Shown: positions 12,245-23,962 of the stretch, piece after piece
Layout of the letters: each line of letters starts with the position of its first letter
How positions within the stretch are numbered: the stretch's first letter is position 1
NCBI GenBank assembly: GCA_003313425.1
Contig: NHZP01000059.1
Coordinates: forward strand, 214,875 to 278,874
Reading direction: 5' to 3'
DNA: 64,000 nucleotides
DNA from: Pseudopyrenochaeta lycopersici
Taxonomy: Eukaryota > Ascomycota > Dothideomycetes > Pleosporales > Pseudopyrenochaetaceae
Translations under genes and position numbers: made by a program
The notes under the pieces: model-generated
What the model was told of the DNA's origin: nothing
Databases searched by the model: none
The model's input: the letters and a program-made list of their open reading frames with translations, nothing else

Positions 12245-14137
12245 CTCTAATGAGACTATTCTATGATGTCTTTCGCTTTCGAACGAGTTCAAACGCGTGT
12301 TCGCGGCAGTAGGTGAGATCCTTGCTTGGAAATAGAGGCAAGATAAATCCCCTAAACAAATGCGTTTGTGCGTAGCATGTTTCAATTACAGCCACACAGA
12401 GAGTTTGTGCAATCTACGAACTATTTGGCAAAGCCTGCCGTTGAGGAACGATTTGAGAAGAGCGGTGCTAAAGCGCTAAGCGATGGCGGACTACAGAGCG
12501 CTAATGTAGTAGTGCTGGATTGACTAATATGATTGTCTTACTGTGGTATTTCGACATTCTGTAACTGTATTGTGATGTGTCAACGCGTCACGTTCTGTTT
12601 CGATCAGATATGACATGAAGCGCACCACTTAATTACCGTCTTGGCAGGAGGGGCTTGCGCTCCAGCTAGTCTAGTAAAGGGCTAGCATCTATGTAATACA
12701 ATACAGGGCAGGGCAGCCGCTACTCGCTTAAACAACCCTTCCTGCGCTAGCTATCTCCTGAGGCTCGGTACAATTGTTACAGGATTCGGAGATGCCATCG
12801 GAAATGCAATGCTTGAGATAAGTTTAGTATTCAACAGCCGGATTATGCTCGCTACGTAGTTAAGTTCCCGTTTTTATACCTGAACTAGTATTTGATTCCT
12901 CTTCTCGCAAAATAACAAGGGGAAGTCGCCGAGGTGGCGATTGCCAACGTCAACGAATCGACCACCGGCATCACGAAACAATCGTTGATCTCGCTAGAAT
13001 TTGACTGAGAGATGCAGGTATTGCAGAAAGATACTGTGCTGTCTAAAATTTGATGGTATATTACAATAATTATTGCTATGTTGTCTAGGCTACGAAAATG
13101 TCTCCTCTCATGGGGTGTCTCTCAACGAAGAGACGTTACTTATCTTCTAATGATATATTAGAATAAAGCATTAGCAGTGTTGTCACAACAAGTTGACTGA
13201 AGGTGATCCATGGTGCGCACACCAAAGAGTCAATCCGAGAAGAGGCGATACTTGTTACCAGGCGGAGGGCAAGCGGTTCTACTGGGTCTTGGTTCAAGTG
13301 AAGGTTGAGTGCCCGAAGCAAATATGTTGAGCAATGAAACGGAGAGATGACGCTTGTATAGAGCTTGAATCACAACGGTTACTGTTGGGTATAGTGAAAG
13401 TGCCTTGCCGTGGCTACCACCATCGGCAAGTCTGAGCAACCTGTGTGTCTCGGGACGACGCGATCGCGCCCTGCTGCACAAGGAACACATACGAAGACGA
13501 ACCAGACAACAGGGAATTCCACGAAAAAGGTTCCTAGTTCATACCTGCACTTGCTCGTCGTGCGATACAGATTCAGAGCCTCCTCGCTGGCCGCAATATG
13601 GAGCACGACACGCCCCTTCGGTCTGTCTTTGTCCTAGACAGGCCTGTGACGATTCCACTTTCTCGCCCGACGGACGCTCGAAGCGGCGCTGACAATGAAC
13701 TTGCCGCCGCGCAACCAGCCTGATCTGGCGCCGGTCCTCTTTCTCCAGCTTGGCTTTTCGCATACAAGGACTGTCGCTACCAGAGGTGAGGCAGAGGAGG
13801 AAGCGTAGTGCCGCCGCAGAAGATCGAGCGATGCATGAAGAGGAATGACGTGATTGAGAGCTTCATATACGCTCCGAGCCCAGCAGCATGTAAGTCAGGA
13901 CGTGAAAAGGTACGCTTCCTCGCTGACACGTCAAAGCTACGCCGTCTGCTGTAGGATGCCATACAATCTCCTAGCGAGGCTCTCCCGCGATGATCTCCGT
14001 ACCCTCGCCGGCAGCTTCGACCTTCTCACCAGGGCTTGTTTACCACGTCGCGCAGAGCCCGCAGATGCCCTCTCCCGCCCTGTCGTCCGTCTCGTGCATC
14101 GATATGCATTTGGCTCTCGAAGGCGCTCGAGGTATGA
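12245..14137. other. Intergenic, no recognised gene
   Basis: Contains several overlapping open stretches on both strands at 13379-13770 and 13854-14266. They are in a GC-rich segment, overlap one another antisense and show no family resemblance, so I treat them as chance. The segment next to 14138 may be the decayed upstream part of the TPR gene. Confidence 0.4.
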
Positions 14138-14536
14138 ATGAAGCCGGATTGGAGGTTCGGAAGAGCGAAAGCCAGAGCGGCGATGACCACGACCACGACA
14201 ACGATGACAAATGGAGTGGACAAGGGGAAGGCTTTGGACCTTCTTGGCCAAGTACTGGATCGTCAAGGGCTATATATCAGGACCGAGAGACTGTGTCAAC
14301 GGGCGCTGAAAAAGTACGAGAGGGCGCTTGGGCTAGAGCACCCAGGCACGCTCACTAGCGTCAGCCGTCTTGGATCGGTGTTAGAGAGCCAGGGAAAGTA
14401 CAAGGAGGCGGAAGCGATGCATCGACAGCTTGAACTTTATCAGCGAGCATACGGTCGGTATGTCAAGGCTCTTGGTGCACGGCATAGGAGTTTGATAGCT
14501 CGCATAGTTGATCAGAGGGTGGCAAGGAATACATAA
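14138..14536 (+). pseudogene. Fragment of a TPR-repeat protein (NLR-type C-terminal repeats)
   Basis: The frame contains kinesin-light-chain-like tetratricopeptide repeats: LDLLGQVLDRQG, RALKKYERALGLEHPGTLTS, and SRLGSVLESQGKYKEAEAMH. This repeat type forms the C-terminal ligand-sensing part of many fungal NLR proteins. Only about two repeats remain, the spacing between them is disturbed, and no nucleotide-binding domain precedes them in frame. It may be the tail of another NLR copy, distinct from the PNP/NB-ARC relic 1 kb downstream, which reads in the same direction and would need its repeats after 17700. Confidence 0.6.
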
Positions 14537-15576
14537 TAATTTTCCGACCCGAATTATGAGCAGGGTTGAGGTTGCGCTCATCAAAAGTTAATTGACGCGT
14601 CTAGCATCCAGCATCGGAACCGCAGTTAGCTTTCGACGCAGCCACCATACAACTTCCAGACACAGTCTAACGTACGGCCATGTCTATCGCAATAGCTCCC
14701 ACCACATAAAGACATATCATTACCTTGCGCTCCGGCCATGAAACCTATCGTCGATACCTCCGTTGACCCAACAAAAGGCTAGCCCAGACCGATCACGTCC
14801 TTATGCTTCTCGAGCCGTTACGATCGATCAATATACCAACTATTGACCAGATGGGCTCGCTGAACAGAATGCAACTAGACAGGAAGTCTTTAAGCCAAGA
14901 TGGGGTAGGTCGGCCTTCAGCAGCCATGGATGCACACGATAGGAATGGGCATAATACCGAAAAGTTGTGCATGGTTTGATGGCATAGCTGTGGCACTATT
15001 GTATATCGAATAGGCTCTTATATGAGCACTGCAATTATTATAGCTGTAGAGAGAAGCTTAGGTTTGGACTTAGGTGGCGGGGATCGTTACTGTTCATAAG
15101 GTCCATAAGCGCTTCTAGAGCTAGGCACCTACGTAAATCATAAGGGATAGTCCTTCAATCTCTTCAAACTACCATTGACCCCGGACAATCAAAGCACAGG
15201 GTCAGGGCCAGAGCGGGTCGGCCATCCTCCTTACATGCGTGCCATGTTGATTATATTAAGTGTGTTTGAGTAGCGGCGGCATCTCAATTGAAACTCCTGC
15301 CTACGAGTCAAAATTTCCGCCTGACCCTCGCATACCTGGCGATATAGGCGACTGATATCTTTTAAATGTTCGCAAGTGCCTGATGGTTTGTGTCATCTGT
15401 CAACCCCACGCTAAGCGCCAGCCACGAAGAGCTGAGCCACCGACATAGACGAGGGCTATTTTATGGCCAGGTAACACCTTACGACGCTTTTTACTATGCG
15501 ACTCGTCTTCTAATGACAGTAGTATCTCTACCAGCCTAGCCGGCATACATACCACGAGCGCGTCCAAGAGTATTTT
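14537..15576. other. Intergenic, no recognised gene
   Basis: No recognisable gene on either strand. It may include the promoter region of the NLR relic that starts at 15577. Confidence 0.4.
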
Positions 15577-17700
15577 ATGGCCCCGCGCCGCCTCGAAGCA
15601 ACAGAGTATTCGGTAGGATGGGTCTGCGCTCTACCTACCGAGCTTGCCGTTGCAAAGGCAATACTAGATGAAGAACATGAGAAGCCACCTCACGATTCAC
15701 TCGACTCGAACCTCTACTCACTCGGCCGCATTGCCAGCCACAACGTCGTCCTATTATGCCTGCCAGGGTAGCACAAATATTGACCAAATTCATATCAATT
15801 CGCTTTGGGCTAATGTTTGGTGTAGGCGGTGGGGTTCCAAGTGTGGAGGCGGACATACGACTGGGAGATGTTGTCCTCAGTCAACCACCCAAACAGCATA
15901 GCGGAGTCGTGTAATATGGTTTTGGAAAGATGGGAAGACATGGTCACGTAAAACGGAAAGGATCGTTGAACGCAGCACCAAAAGTGTTACTGAGCGCGGT
16001 GTCGCAGCTACGGGCCGGCCAGCATCGAAAACGAAGTAATCTCGCAGCGAATCTTGCTGTCTTTGATCAGCCACCGGGTTTCAGCCGCAACAGCAGCAGC
16101 GTGCGCGAAGGAGATTCTGTCGCTGATTCCGGCAGCCGACGTGGCAGCAACGGAAGCGGCAGGAGAGGCCCTGCAGCATGATTTTTCTGCTCAGTCCCAA
16201 AAGTGTGCCAGAACTAAGCCAGTTCATCCGTCGAGATATTAAAAAGATATGGACCCACATCCTCGTTATCGAGGCTTTTGTTGCAGAATTAGATCTGCCT
16301 TCTCGTTTTGTATCTGGCTGTCTTATTCCCATTTGTTTATAGTATGATTTGATCGTCCCTGGGTCCTGATAGGATCCAGCAGCACCCTTATACCGTTGTT
16401 AAGTGTATGTCTTCACACAAGCATGAAGTGGAGAGGGATAGACATATGGTAGCACCCACGAGAGAGCCGTTCCAAAAGGTTCAGCCCGCTTTTCTAAAAG
16501 GATATCGGAGGAATGCCTAAAGGTTAGGGAAAGTTCGATGTCAAACAATCGATATGTGTAACTTGCTAATACTAGATAGCGTCTTGGTTTGTCCTCTTTA
16601 ATAGACTCGTTTCTTTCGCCGGTCGAGAGTCTGAACTCGCCCAACTCGATGCACACATCTTGTCAGAGGGCGGCCAGCGCCTCGCGATATACTGTCCCGG
16701 TGGCTGTGGGAAGACAGCCCTCGCCCTCGAATCGATTTACCGCACGAGGGAACAGCAGCCTTCCCGTGCCATCTTCTGGGTGCCAGCGATTAGTCGTGTA
16801 AGCATCGAACAAGCGTACCGGGAGATAAGAACACTGCTGCATATAACAAATATCTCAGATAACGAAGCTAACGTGAAGCGACTTGTCAAAGCCAGATTGC
16901 ACGACGAGAGCTTCGGACTGTGGCTGATGGTTGCAGACAACGCAGACGATACTAATGTCCTTTTCGATCCACTTGGAGATAACAACGAGAGCGATCGGCT
17001 GATTGACTACCTCCCACATAGCCGAAAAGGCTCTATTATCTTCACTACTCGAACTCAAAAAGCGGCAGTTGGCGTAGCTGTAAGTAATATCATAGCGCTG
17101 GGCGAGTTATTAAAACAAGATGCAACTAAATTTTTGAAAACACGTCTACTCGAAAAGCATCAGCACGAATTATTAGTTTAAGTGATAGTAGACGAGTTTC
17201 TTGATATGCTCACCTACCTCGCCCTTGCCATTGTTCAAGCAGCTGCATTTATTAACAGGAATAATGCTAGTCTATCTGACTATATTTCCTATTACTGAAA
17301 CAGCGAGGAAGACGCCGCCGAGCTCCTCTATAGAGAGTTTGAAGATTAAGAAAGATATCGCAGCACAAAAAGCCCAGTGGCCACAACATAATATATATCC
17401 TTTGAACAGATCCAGAGACAAGATGAGCTAGCTGCTGAGTATTTATCTTTTATAGCGTGTACGGCTAATGATAATATACCGGCATCTATGCTGCCGGCGA
17501 CTAGCTCTTTGATAGGCCGAACAAAGGCGGTCGAGACCTTAAAGTCGTATGCGTTTGTTACTAAGCGACAATCTCAAATAAACGGACATCAAAGACAAGA
17601 AAAATGGTCCGCCAGGGTATTTGATGTTCATCCCCTAGTACATATAGTAATGCAAGGCTAGTTGAAAACACATAACCAGTAGAATTTGTTAGTACAGTAC
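15577..17700 (+). pseudogene. NLR-type protein relic: nucleoside-phosphorylase-like domain + NB-ARC
   Basis: Fungal NOD-like receptor with an N-terminal PNP_UDP_1-type domain and an NB-ARC ATPase, a class tied to non-self recognition. From the ATG at 15577 the domain opens with YSVGWVCALPTELAVAKAIL and SLGRIASHNVVLLCLPG. It continues in other frames with FGLMFGVGGGVPSVEADIRL and GDVVLSQPPK, a TAA at 15912-15914 where Gln is usual, and RKGSLNAAPKVLLSAVSQL. From about 16591 comes FAGRESELAQLDAHIL, the NB-ARC entry, then the P-loop CPGGCGKTALALE and the Walker-B-like LWLMVADNADD. After a stop at 17179-17181 the same frame continues with the winged-helix part (YLALAIVQAAAFINR, ISFEQIQRQDELAAEYLSF). 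Its stops are mostly TAA/TAG at expected Trp/Gln positions. No sensor repeats follow; the gene runs into AT-rich repeat at about 17.7 kb. Confidence 0.8.
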
Positions 17701-18216
17701 CCTTCTAAAAGTTCTCGCCGCGCTAGTGCGACGCGTTCTATTTTAATAATACTACCTTAACTTTATAGTATTATAATTATACTACTATAATACTAAATTC
17801 TTTTAAAAAAAATAGACTAAAATATATATAAATATTTTAATTTAATAGTTTAGTAGTAAAATTAAATTATTAGTATACTATATAGTAGTATTATCGTTAC
17901 TAAAGTTACTAATATATTTAGTTATAGTAAATAATATATATATAATATTCGAAAAAAAGTTAATAAATTAGTAAAATAATAAATAAACTCTATAGTAGTA
18001 AACTAGTTATATTATTACTTTATTAGAAGAAAACTATCTATTATAAAGTATTTATATAGCTAAAAATTATATATAAAAAACTAACTAAAGAAGTAGTAAT
18101 TATAAATCTAAATAGTACTACTTTAAAGCTACTTAGCTATTTTATATTATAATAGTATCTTAAAATATAAAGCTTTACTAAACTTTTTTATAAGAAGTAT
18201 ATAATATATAATAAAT
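17701..18216. repeat. Extremely AT-rich RIP-degraded sequence
   Basis: Sharp change from the NLR relic into sequence made mostly of TA-rich words with almost no CA or TG. I read no protein domain in it. It is probably an old repeat copy saturated with C-to-T changes, and it marks the edge of the transposon block. Confidence 0.6.
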
Positions 18217-18339
18217 TGTTGGCGGGCAGCAGGCAGGAGGAACTAGGTTGATTACTACTAAATGAGACACAAGGGAACTATTTACCCTGTGAATGCTTAT
18301 ATAACAGAGCACGTAAGAAGCTAACTGTGTTAGCTAACA
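18217..18339 (-). repeat. Short LTR-like sequence (123 bp)
   Basis: Runs TGTTGG...CTAACA, i.e. TG...CA ends, and keeps normal CA/TG content amid mutated sequence. On the minus strand it is directly preceded by a G-rich tract (15 Gs, 18342-18356), as a 3' LTR is preceded by its polypurine tract. This fits the 3' LTR of the minus-strand copia relic to its right. The partner LTR was not found. Confidence 0.45.
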
Positions 18340-18341
18340 CA

Positions 18342-18356
18342 CCCCCCCCCCCCCCC
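18342..18356 (-). other. Homopolymer tract, 15 C on + strand (candidate polypurine tract)
   Basis: Fifteen consecutive C residues, read as G on the minus strand, just inside the LTR-like sequence at 18217-18339. A polypurine tract in this place would prime plus-strand synthesis of a minus-oriented retroelement. Confidence 0.4.
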
Positions 18357-19779
18357 AGCTTAAGTGAATGAAGAGCACGAAAGCTGTAAATAAGTGTCCT
18401 TAAGCGTCTGCCTCTACTATAGTTAGTAGTACTACCCCCCTAGGTCTTGTAGACTGAGAGCAGTACTCTCTGATTCCTCTCGAAGCCTTAATAGGTTACT
18501 TAGTCCAAGCTGTTATATGAAGTTAGCATGCTTCTGTCGACTAAGGATCTTTATAAGGCTATTAGCCGGCATCCCTGTAGTAGCCTTCTAGTCTACCTGT
18601 AGTCTGCCTTCTATTACCTCCTAACGTAACTAATAATAGTGTACGTCTATATACTTTAGCTTTGTCTAAAGCTTATTAACTACCTTTATTATAATTAAGA
18701 TAGTCTACTAGTTATTATACTATAGTGCTAGTATAAACTTAGAGTTAAATTAAATAGCTTAAAAGAAGCGTTACTACTATTCTATCTCTAATCTTATAAG
18801 GGATAGAGATAGTAGCTTAGCCTTAGTAGTTAATTTTATAACTAATTATTAGACTATTACCTTCTAGTTAATAGGTAGTCTATATAGTTTAAAGATATAG
18901 CCTTAAGAGCTTTAATAAGTCTTAGGCTTATCTATAAAAGCTGTATCTAATATACTATAAAAGAGAAGTTCTTAGCCTAGCTCTTACTAAGCTAGCGTTA
19001 TAACGCTAGTTATGCTGTACTAGATATCCCCTAATACTTAAATAGCTAGGTGCTTTATACCTATTAGGTACCTCTACATATAGTTAGCAGCGTATAAGTA
19101 CTTTTGCTTTAGATTCTGTAGGTAGCGTGTAAAGATTAAGTACGCTCTTACAACGTCTAGTCTTGTTAATATTAATATATACGCTAGTAATCTAACTAGC
19201 TGCTAGTACTTTTATATTTAAGTAGCACTTAATTCCTCTATTAAAGGCAGGAGGACGTTATGTCTTAGGAGTGCGTCTAAGTATCTTACGCTAGACTTTA
19301 AAGTAAACTTTACTATAATCTTATTAATAAATAAGTCCTATACTAGGTAGATAAATTAAGTAGGCTCCTTATAGATTATATAAATACTAAGAAACTACTT
19401 TAGCTTACCTAGCTTATAGATCTTATACGTTCTAAGTATCTAGTACTTAAACGTATAGTAGTAGCTTATATTAAGTAGATAGATAAGGACAATAATATTA
19501 TCTATATAGAAAAAGATAATTAGATAGTTATTTATATATAGGTATAGTGCTCCTAGTATAGGCTTTAACTTAACCTTTTTTAAGGTTCATAAGAGCTCCT
19601 AGTACTATAGTAGTAGTACTACCTTAAAACTATAGAGCGCTTACTAAAGCTTAAGAAGCTTACTAAACTTATCTATAAACCTTTTAAGCGTATAATAGTA
19701 TATCTTACGTAGTAATTAAGTATTAAGAAAAGCGTTTAGGGCGTTAAACTAAAATATTTTTAAGTTAAATACTACTACT
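18357..19779 (-). pseudogene. RIP-degraded Ty1/copia-like pol (reverse transcriptase region)
   Basis: On the minus strand at about 19330-19610 the frame reads FYIDNIIVL, matching the copia reverse-transcriptase box YVDD(I/M) with the second Asp as Asn, followed by YKLGKLK and, after a TAG, FLSI (compare LGxLKxFLGI). The changes are transitions of the RIP type. Sequence from 18357 to 19330 is too degraded for me to read domains. No intact frame remains. Confidence 0.55.
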
Positions 19780-21062
19780 AGTGCTATAAGAGATTAAAAG
19801 ACCTTAATAGCTAATATTATAGTATACGTCTCACTCTATACCTCTTGCAGGTCTCCTTATATATATATACGCGCCTTAAACTTATATAGGTACCTGTCTT
19901 TATTAAACTTAATTTCCTTTTAAATTAAGTTTCTTTAACTAAGACTGTCCTAACTATGCGTATTAACTGCCTTATATAATAGCAGATTATACAGCGCTTT
20001 AGCTCCTCTTTGTAGTTAATATATAGTTACCTTAAGCTATTACCTCTTAGGTAAGTTTAATAGTAAGGTAGTACTAACGTACTAAGAATCGATCCTATCC
20101 CTTCTTCGTTAAGCTTTAGGATAGCCCTTATATAATAGTTAATTTATAGTACTATCCTATACTACTAGTTTAGCTAAAATTTTATAAGCTATTCTCCTTT
20201 AGTTAAGCTTTAGAATAGCTTAGAATTTACTAGGTTTCCTTACTAGTAACCTATTTTATACCTTAGTACTTACGCTTTACGCTACCTAAACGCTAAGAAT
20301 ATTATTAATAAGATATATCTTATTATTCTCTTTCTTAAATAGAAATACTTTAGAGATTATTCTTACTTTTATATACTATAGTCTATACGTATATTTTAAT
20401 TATATATATATACTACTTTAAGCACGTATTTACTTTCTAAAACTTTCTAATTAGGTAATTCTCTAACTTTAGCTTATATATAATACTCTTAAGTATTTCT
20501 CCTAGTATTAGTAACTTTACTTAACTAATAATACTACTTAACTAATAGTTAAATCTTAAGTTTACTTATAAAAGCTTAAAGATTCCTTCTAGTTTTACTT
20601 TAACTTTTACTTTTACTTCTATATCTACTTTTACTTCTATCTAACTTTTATTATTTACCTTAATAGTAGATAGCTTTTATAATAAAGAGTCTTCTAGCTA
20701 GTAGCTTAAATTTTGAGCCTATTAGAAAGATAACGCGTTGGCTAAAGTATAGGTAGCTTATAATTAACTTAAAGAAAAGGCTTATTAATGCTAAGAGAAG
20801 GATAAGAATAAAGCTATAGGGGATTTAGAACTAGTTATCTTAGAAAACTCTATTATTAAAGACGTAGAGTACTCTAAATTTATACTAATAAGCTCCTATA
20901 CTAATTTATTAACTAAAGAAGTTAACTTATATTCCTTCTCTTATAATATAATATAGTATACTTTAAGAGCTTATTAGATATAGCTACGTAAGGAAGCTAC
21001 TAATCTAAGTCTCCCTAAGAACTTTAATAACTATCTTGCTCTAAGTAGCTTTCTAGGTTTAC
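19780..21062 (+). mobile_element. 5' part (LTR end, leader, start of gag) of a gypsy element, inverted copy of 40790-41990
   Basis: Read on the + strand, this segment matches the minus strand of the 34165-42182 element. It has the last part of the LTR (ending CTGCCTTATA at about 19980), then the leader, then the beginning of gag (about 20640-21062, including LVILENSIIKDVEYS). It is more heavily mutated than the 34-42 kb copy, with CA/TG replaced by TA. It stops abruptly at the low-mutation segment at 21069. It is therefore a truncated second member of the family in opposite orientation. Confidence 0.7.
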
Positions 21063-21068
21063 TAGTAT

Positions 21069-21461
21069 TGTGCCGTTGCACAGGGTACCTGGGCAATCAG
21101 GTGATGATGGGTTTCCTTTGTCAGCGAAATTTGGTGATGAGACTTGGAGATGCGAGAGATCTCAACATCATGCACCATGCACCACACACCACGATAATTC
21201 ACTTCAAAACTAAGATTTAGCAAAGTAGCTAGTGCATTAGCTACGTTAATTCAATGAGATTTCAGACCATTTTATTTATTACTTTTAATCAGGCTCCATA
21301 CTTACCTTCGTTTCTAGCAGACTGCACAGGCAGGGCTGCTCCTGTTATTCACGCACGTTTAATTCTAACGTTACCTCTTATTCACAACACTAGAACTGCG
21401 GGATTATACTAAACCACCTTATTAACTCTACAAATAATAGCGAAGCCTAAGGGGCGTAACA
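21069..21461. repeat. Low-mutation island, possible LTR (393 bp)
   Basis: Flanked on both sides by TA-saturated sequence, but itself has normal CA and TG frequency and no long reading frame. It begins TGTGCC and ends GTAACA, so TG...CA ends are possible. A gypsy gag begins about 600 bp to its right, where a 5' LTR would be expected, but no second copy is in the window and no target duplication is visible. Confidence 0.4.
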
Positions 21462-23844
21462 GTCTGTTCTAGTTAGGCTATAGCTAATAAGAGCAGAAAG
21501 AGCCTACATAGCATTAAACTGTTAACGTTAAAAACACAAATATAAGAGCGCTATATTATAATACAGAGATTATAAAATTACCTAGAAAGAGCTAGGTGTC
21601 TGTTTAACCCTAACAAACCTTTAAGAGGGATAGCGCTGTTACAGCTACCTCCTCTATATTTTTAGAGCTAAGAGTTAACAGGGACTAGCTCTGTTAAGGC
21701 TGTATCCTTATTATCTTACTATAATAAATTAAGACTTCCTATAAGATAAGTAGAAGCTAACTTAGTAGTAAGATAAGAAGAAGATAAATAAGAATAAGAT
21801 AATAGAAAATAAAAACAAGAATAACTATAAATAATTAGGAAATAATTTAGAAGTAGTACAGTATTAGATTTTAGTTAATTATTAGCGTTAGTAAGGAACT
21901 GCCTAGTAGTTACAGTCTCCTTATTTAGTTATACTAAAGGGCTGCAGCAGCCTATTCAGGATTTAGCCTTTAGCTATCCTTATAGCTAAATTAACACTAG
22001 ATTTGCTGTTATTTAGATTAGATCTTAAGCCTGCTATTAAAGTTATTAAAAAACACACTATAGATACTAGTAAAGTACTTATACCTATAAGGCTAGTAAG
22101 GAAAGACTTTCTATTTACAGGAAAAGATATTACTAAGTTCCTAGATAACTTTAATCGCTAGGCAGATAATAGCAGCTATAATAACTATTAAAAGATAAGA
22201 ATCCTTCTAGATTTCTATAACACTATATATAGAAGCTTTATTAAGAAAATAAGGCTATATAAGGCACTAGACTAGAAGAAGCTTTAAGAAGTAATAAAAG
22301 AGTATTAGCATAATTAAGATGTAGCTTAACGCATAAGAACGCGAGCGTTCCTAGAGACCTATATTTCTAAGATATTAAGAAAATTCCTAGGACTATCTAA
22401 GTATTTAACTAACTTCGCAGCGTACAGTAACGCTTACATTAAGATAGGCTAGCTGCATAAGATAGAGGCTAGCTTCTTTTTCGCTAGAGGCCTTCTAAGA
22501 GAAGACTAGGACATAATCTTTATCTATATATATAAAAGGCTAATTCTAGATAAGCTAGAGAGTTTTAATATTAAGAAGATTTACACGTATCTTAAGCGCG
22601 TGTACTACTAGAGAGAGGGGATAAAACAGATATCTCCTAGCTATATAGAAAGAGAGGCTAAGCTTACACACTAGATCCTAGATTAAGAAAAGAAAACTGT
22701 AATAGGCTGCGCCCTTTAAGCAGGAGAGGCTTCGCTACTATCGCACGGGGAAAGAACTCCTTAATCTCCTCTGCCCCCTTTTCTTATTAGCTCGTACAAG
22801 TTAGCAGCCAAAGGAGCATGTTCCTTTTTACTCGTATAAACATATATATATATCCTCTAAGGATACCTGTAACCTCTTCTCTATCTTTCTCCTTCTGTAG
22901 TATAGGACAAATGCACACTCGTTAGTTAGGCCTCTTCGCCCATAACATAAGGAGAAAGATTAATAACCTAAAAAAAGTAATGGACAGATACTAAGGGCCC
23001 TTAAACTAACAAGCGTATAAGCTATAATAATAAGAGCACTAGATGCAGATAACAGGAGCCTTAGGATAGCAGCAACACTAGCTGCACTAGCACGCACCTT
23101 AGCAATACTAGTTGCATTAGCACGACCCCTAATAACTACGTAATAACTAACTCTTAGTAGAAGATCTATTAGTAATAGTTAACTCCTTACGAGATAGCCT
23201 TAATAAGTTAGCTAGTTAATAGCAGAGCTAGCTGTACGAGTTATTACAGAACTAAGTTTAGGAGCTAAAGAACTTAGTTACTGAATTAAGCAGTGTATAG
23301 ACAGTACGCACAGTCTCTACCTCCTTTTTAATAGAATAGTAAGACTCTCTTATATAAGAGATTAAGAAACTAAAACTACTAAATATAGAAGTCTTTAAGA
23401 AAGGCTCGTATAAGTAATATCTTTAATAAAAAATAAAAGTCTAAGTAAAGCTGTACAGAGACTGTGCAGCCTACCTAGATAATAATAGTAGAGTAAATTA
23501 CGTTATTACTTATATAACAGGCTAAGCGTTTAACGCCCTTAGCTTATATATAATAAACCTTACAAATAGGCTAGTAACACTATCCCTCTTTAAGCTATAG
23601 TCCTACCTTAATAACTTCTTTAAGGACCCTACAGTAAGAGAGAAAGCCCTTAAATACCTTTATACGACTAAGTAAGGAAGAACAGAATTTAACTCTTATA
23701 TCTAAGCGTTTAACCTTAAGCTCCTTAAAGCTAGGTTAGATAACGTAAGCTACGTTTAGAAGATTAACTATCTTAAGAGTAGCTTAAATAGTAAGCTGCT
23801 AAGAACCTAAGCAGGTTATTAACTACTATTTAGAGAAATATATA
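21462..23844 (+). mobile_element. RIP-degraded gypsy element, gag region (segment 1 of 3)
   Basis: The plus strand contains gag-like sequence, such as FTGKDITKFLDNFNR at about 22120 and RIRTRAFLETYISKILRKFL at about 22330. A later stretch near 23690-23840 has NSYI, then FNLKLLKARLDNVSYV. Stops are TAA/TAG. The frame at 23844 resumes after the DNA transposon at 25683, and again after the chromodomain element at 33000, so this is the host into which both inserted. Whether the two gag-like stretches are one protein or two overlapping copies is unclear. Confidence 0.6.
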
Positions 23845-23887
23845 ACGTGAGCGGCAAGCGAAACGCCCAGGTAAGCGAAACGCCCAC
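23845..23887 (+). repeat. Left terminal inverted repeat of the Pogo-like element
   Basis: 43 bp starting ACGTGAGCGG, identical to the reverse complement of 25640-25682. It contains two direct copies of AAGCGAAACGCCCA, 16 bp apart start to start, a possible double transposase-binding site. Confidence 0.95.
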
Positions 23888-23962
23888 CCCACCAAGCTTT
23901 ACAACTTTGCACGTTAACAACTCAATGCTACAAAAAGCTACTACAGCTTATAGTAGCTTAAA

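Noticed and set aside
13379..14266. Multiple overlapping open stretches on both strands
   Set aside because: GC-rich segment with antisense overlaps, no family resemblance and no splice logic; treated as chance frames.
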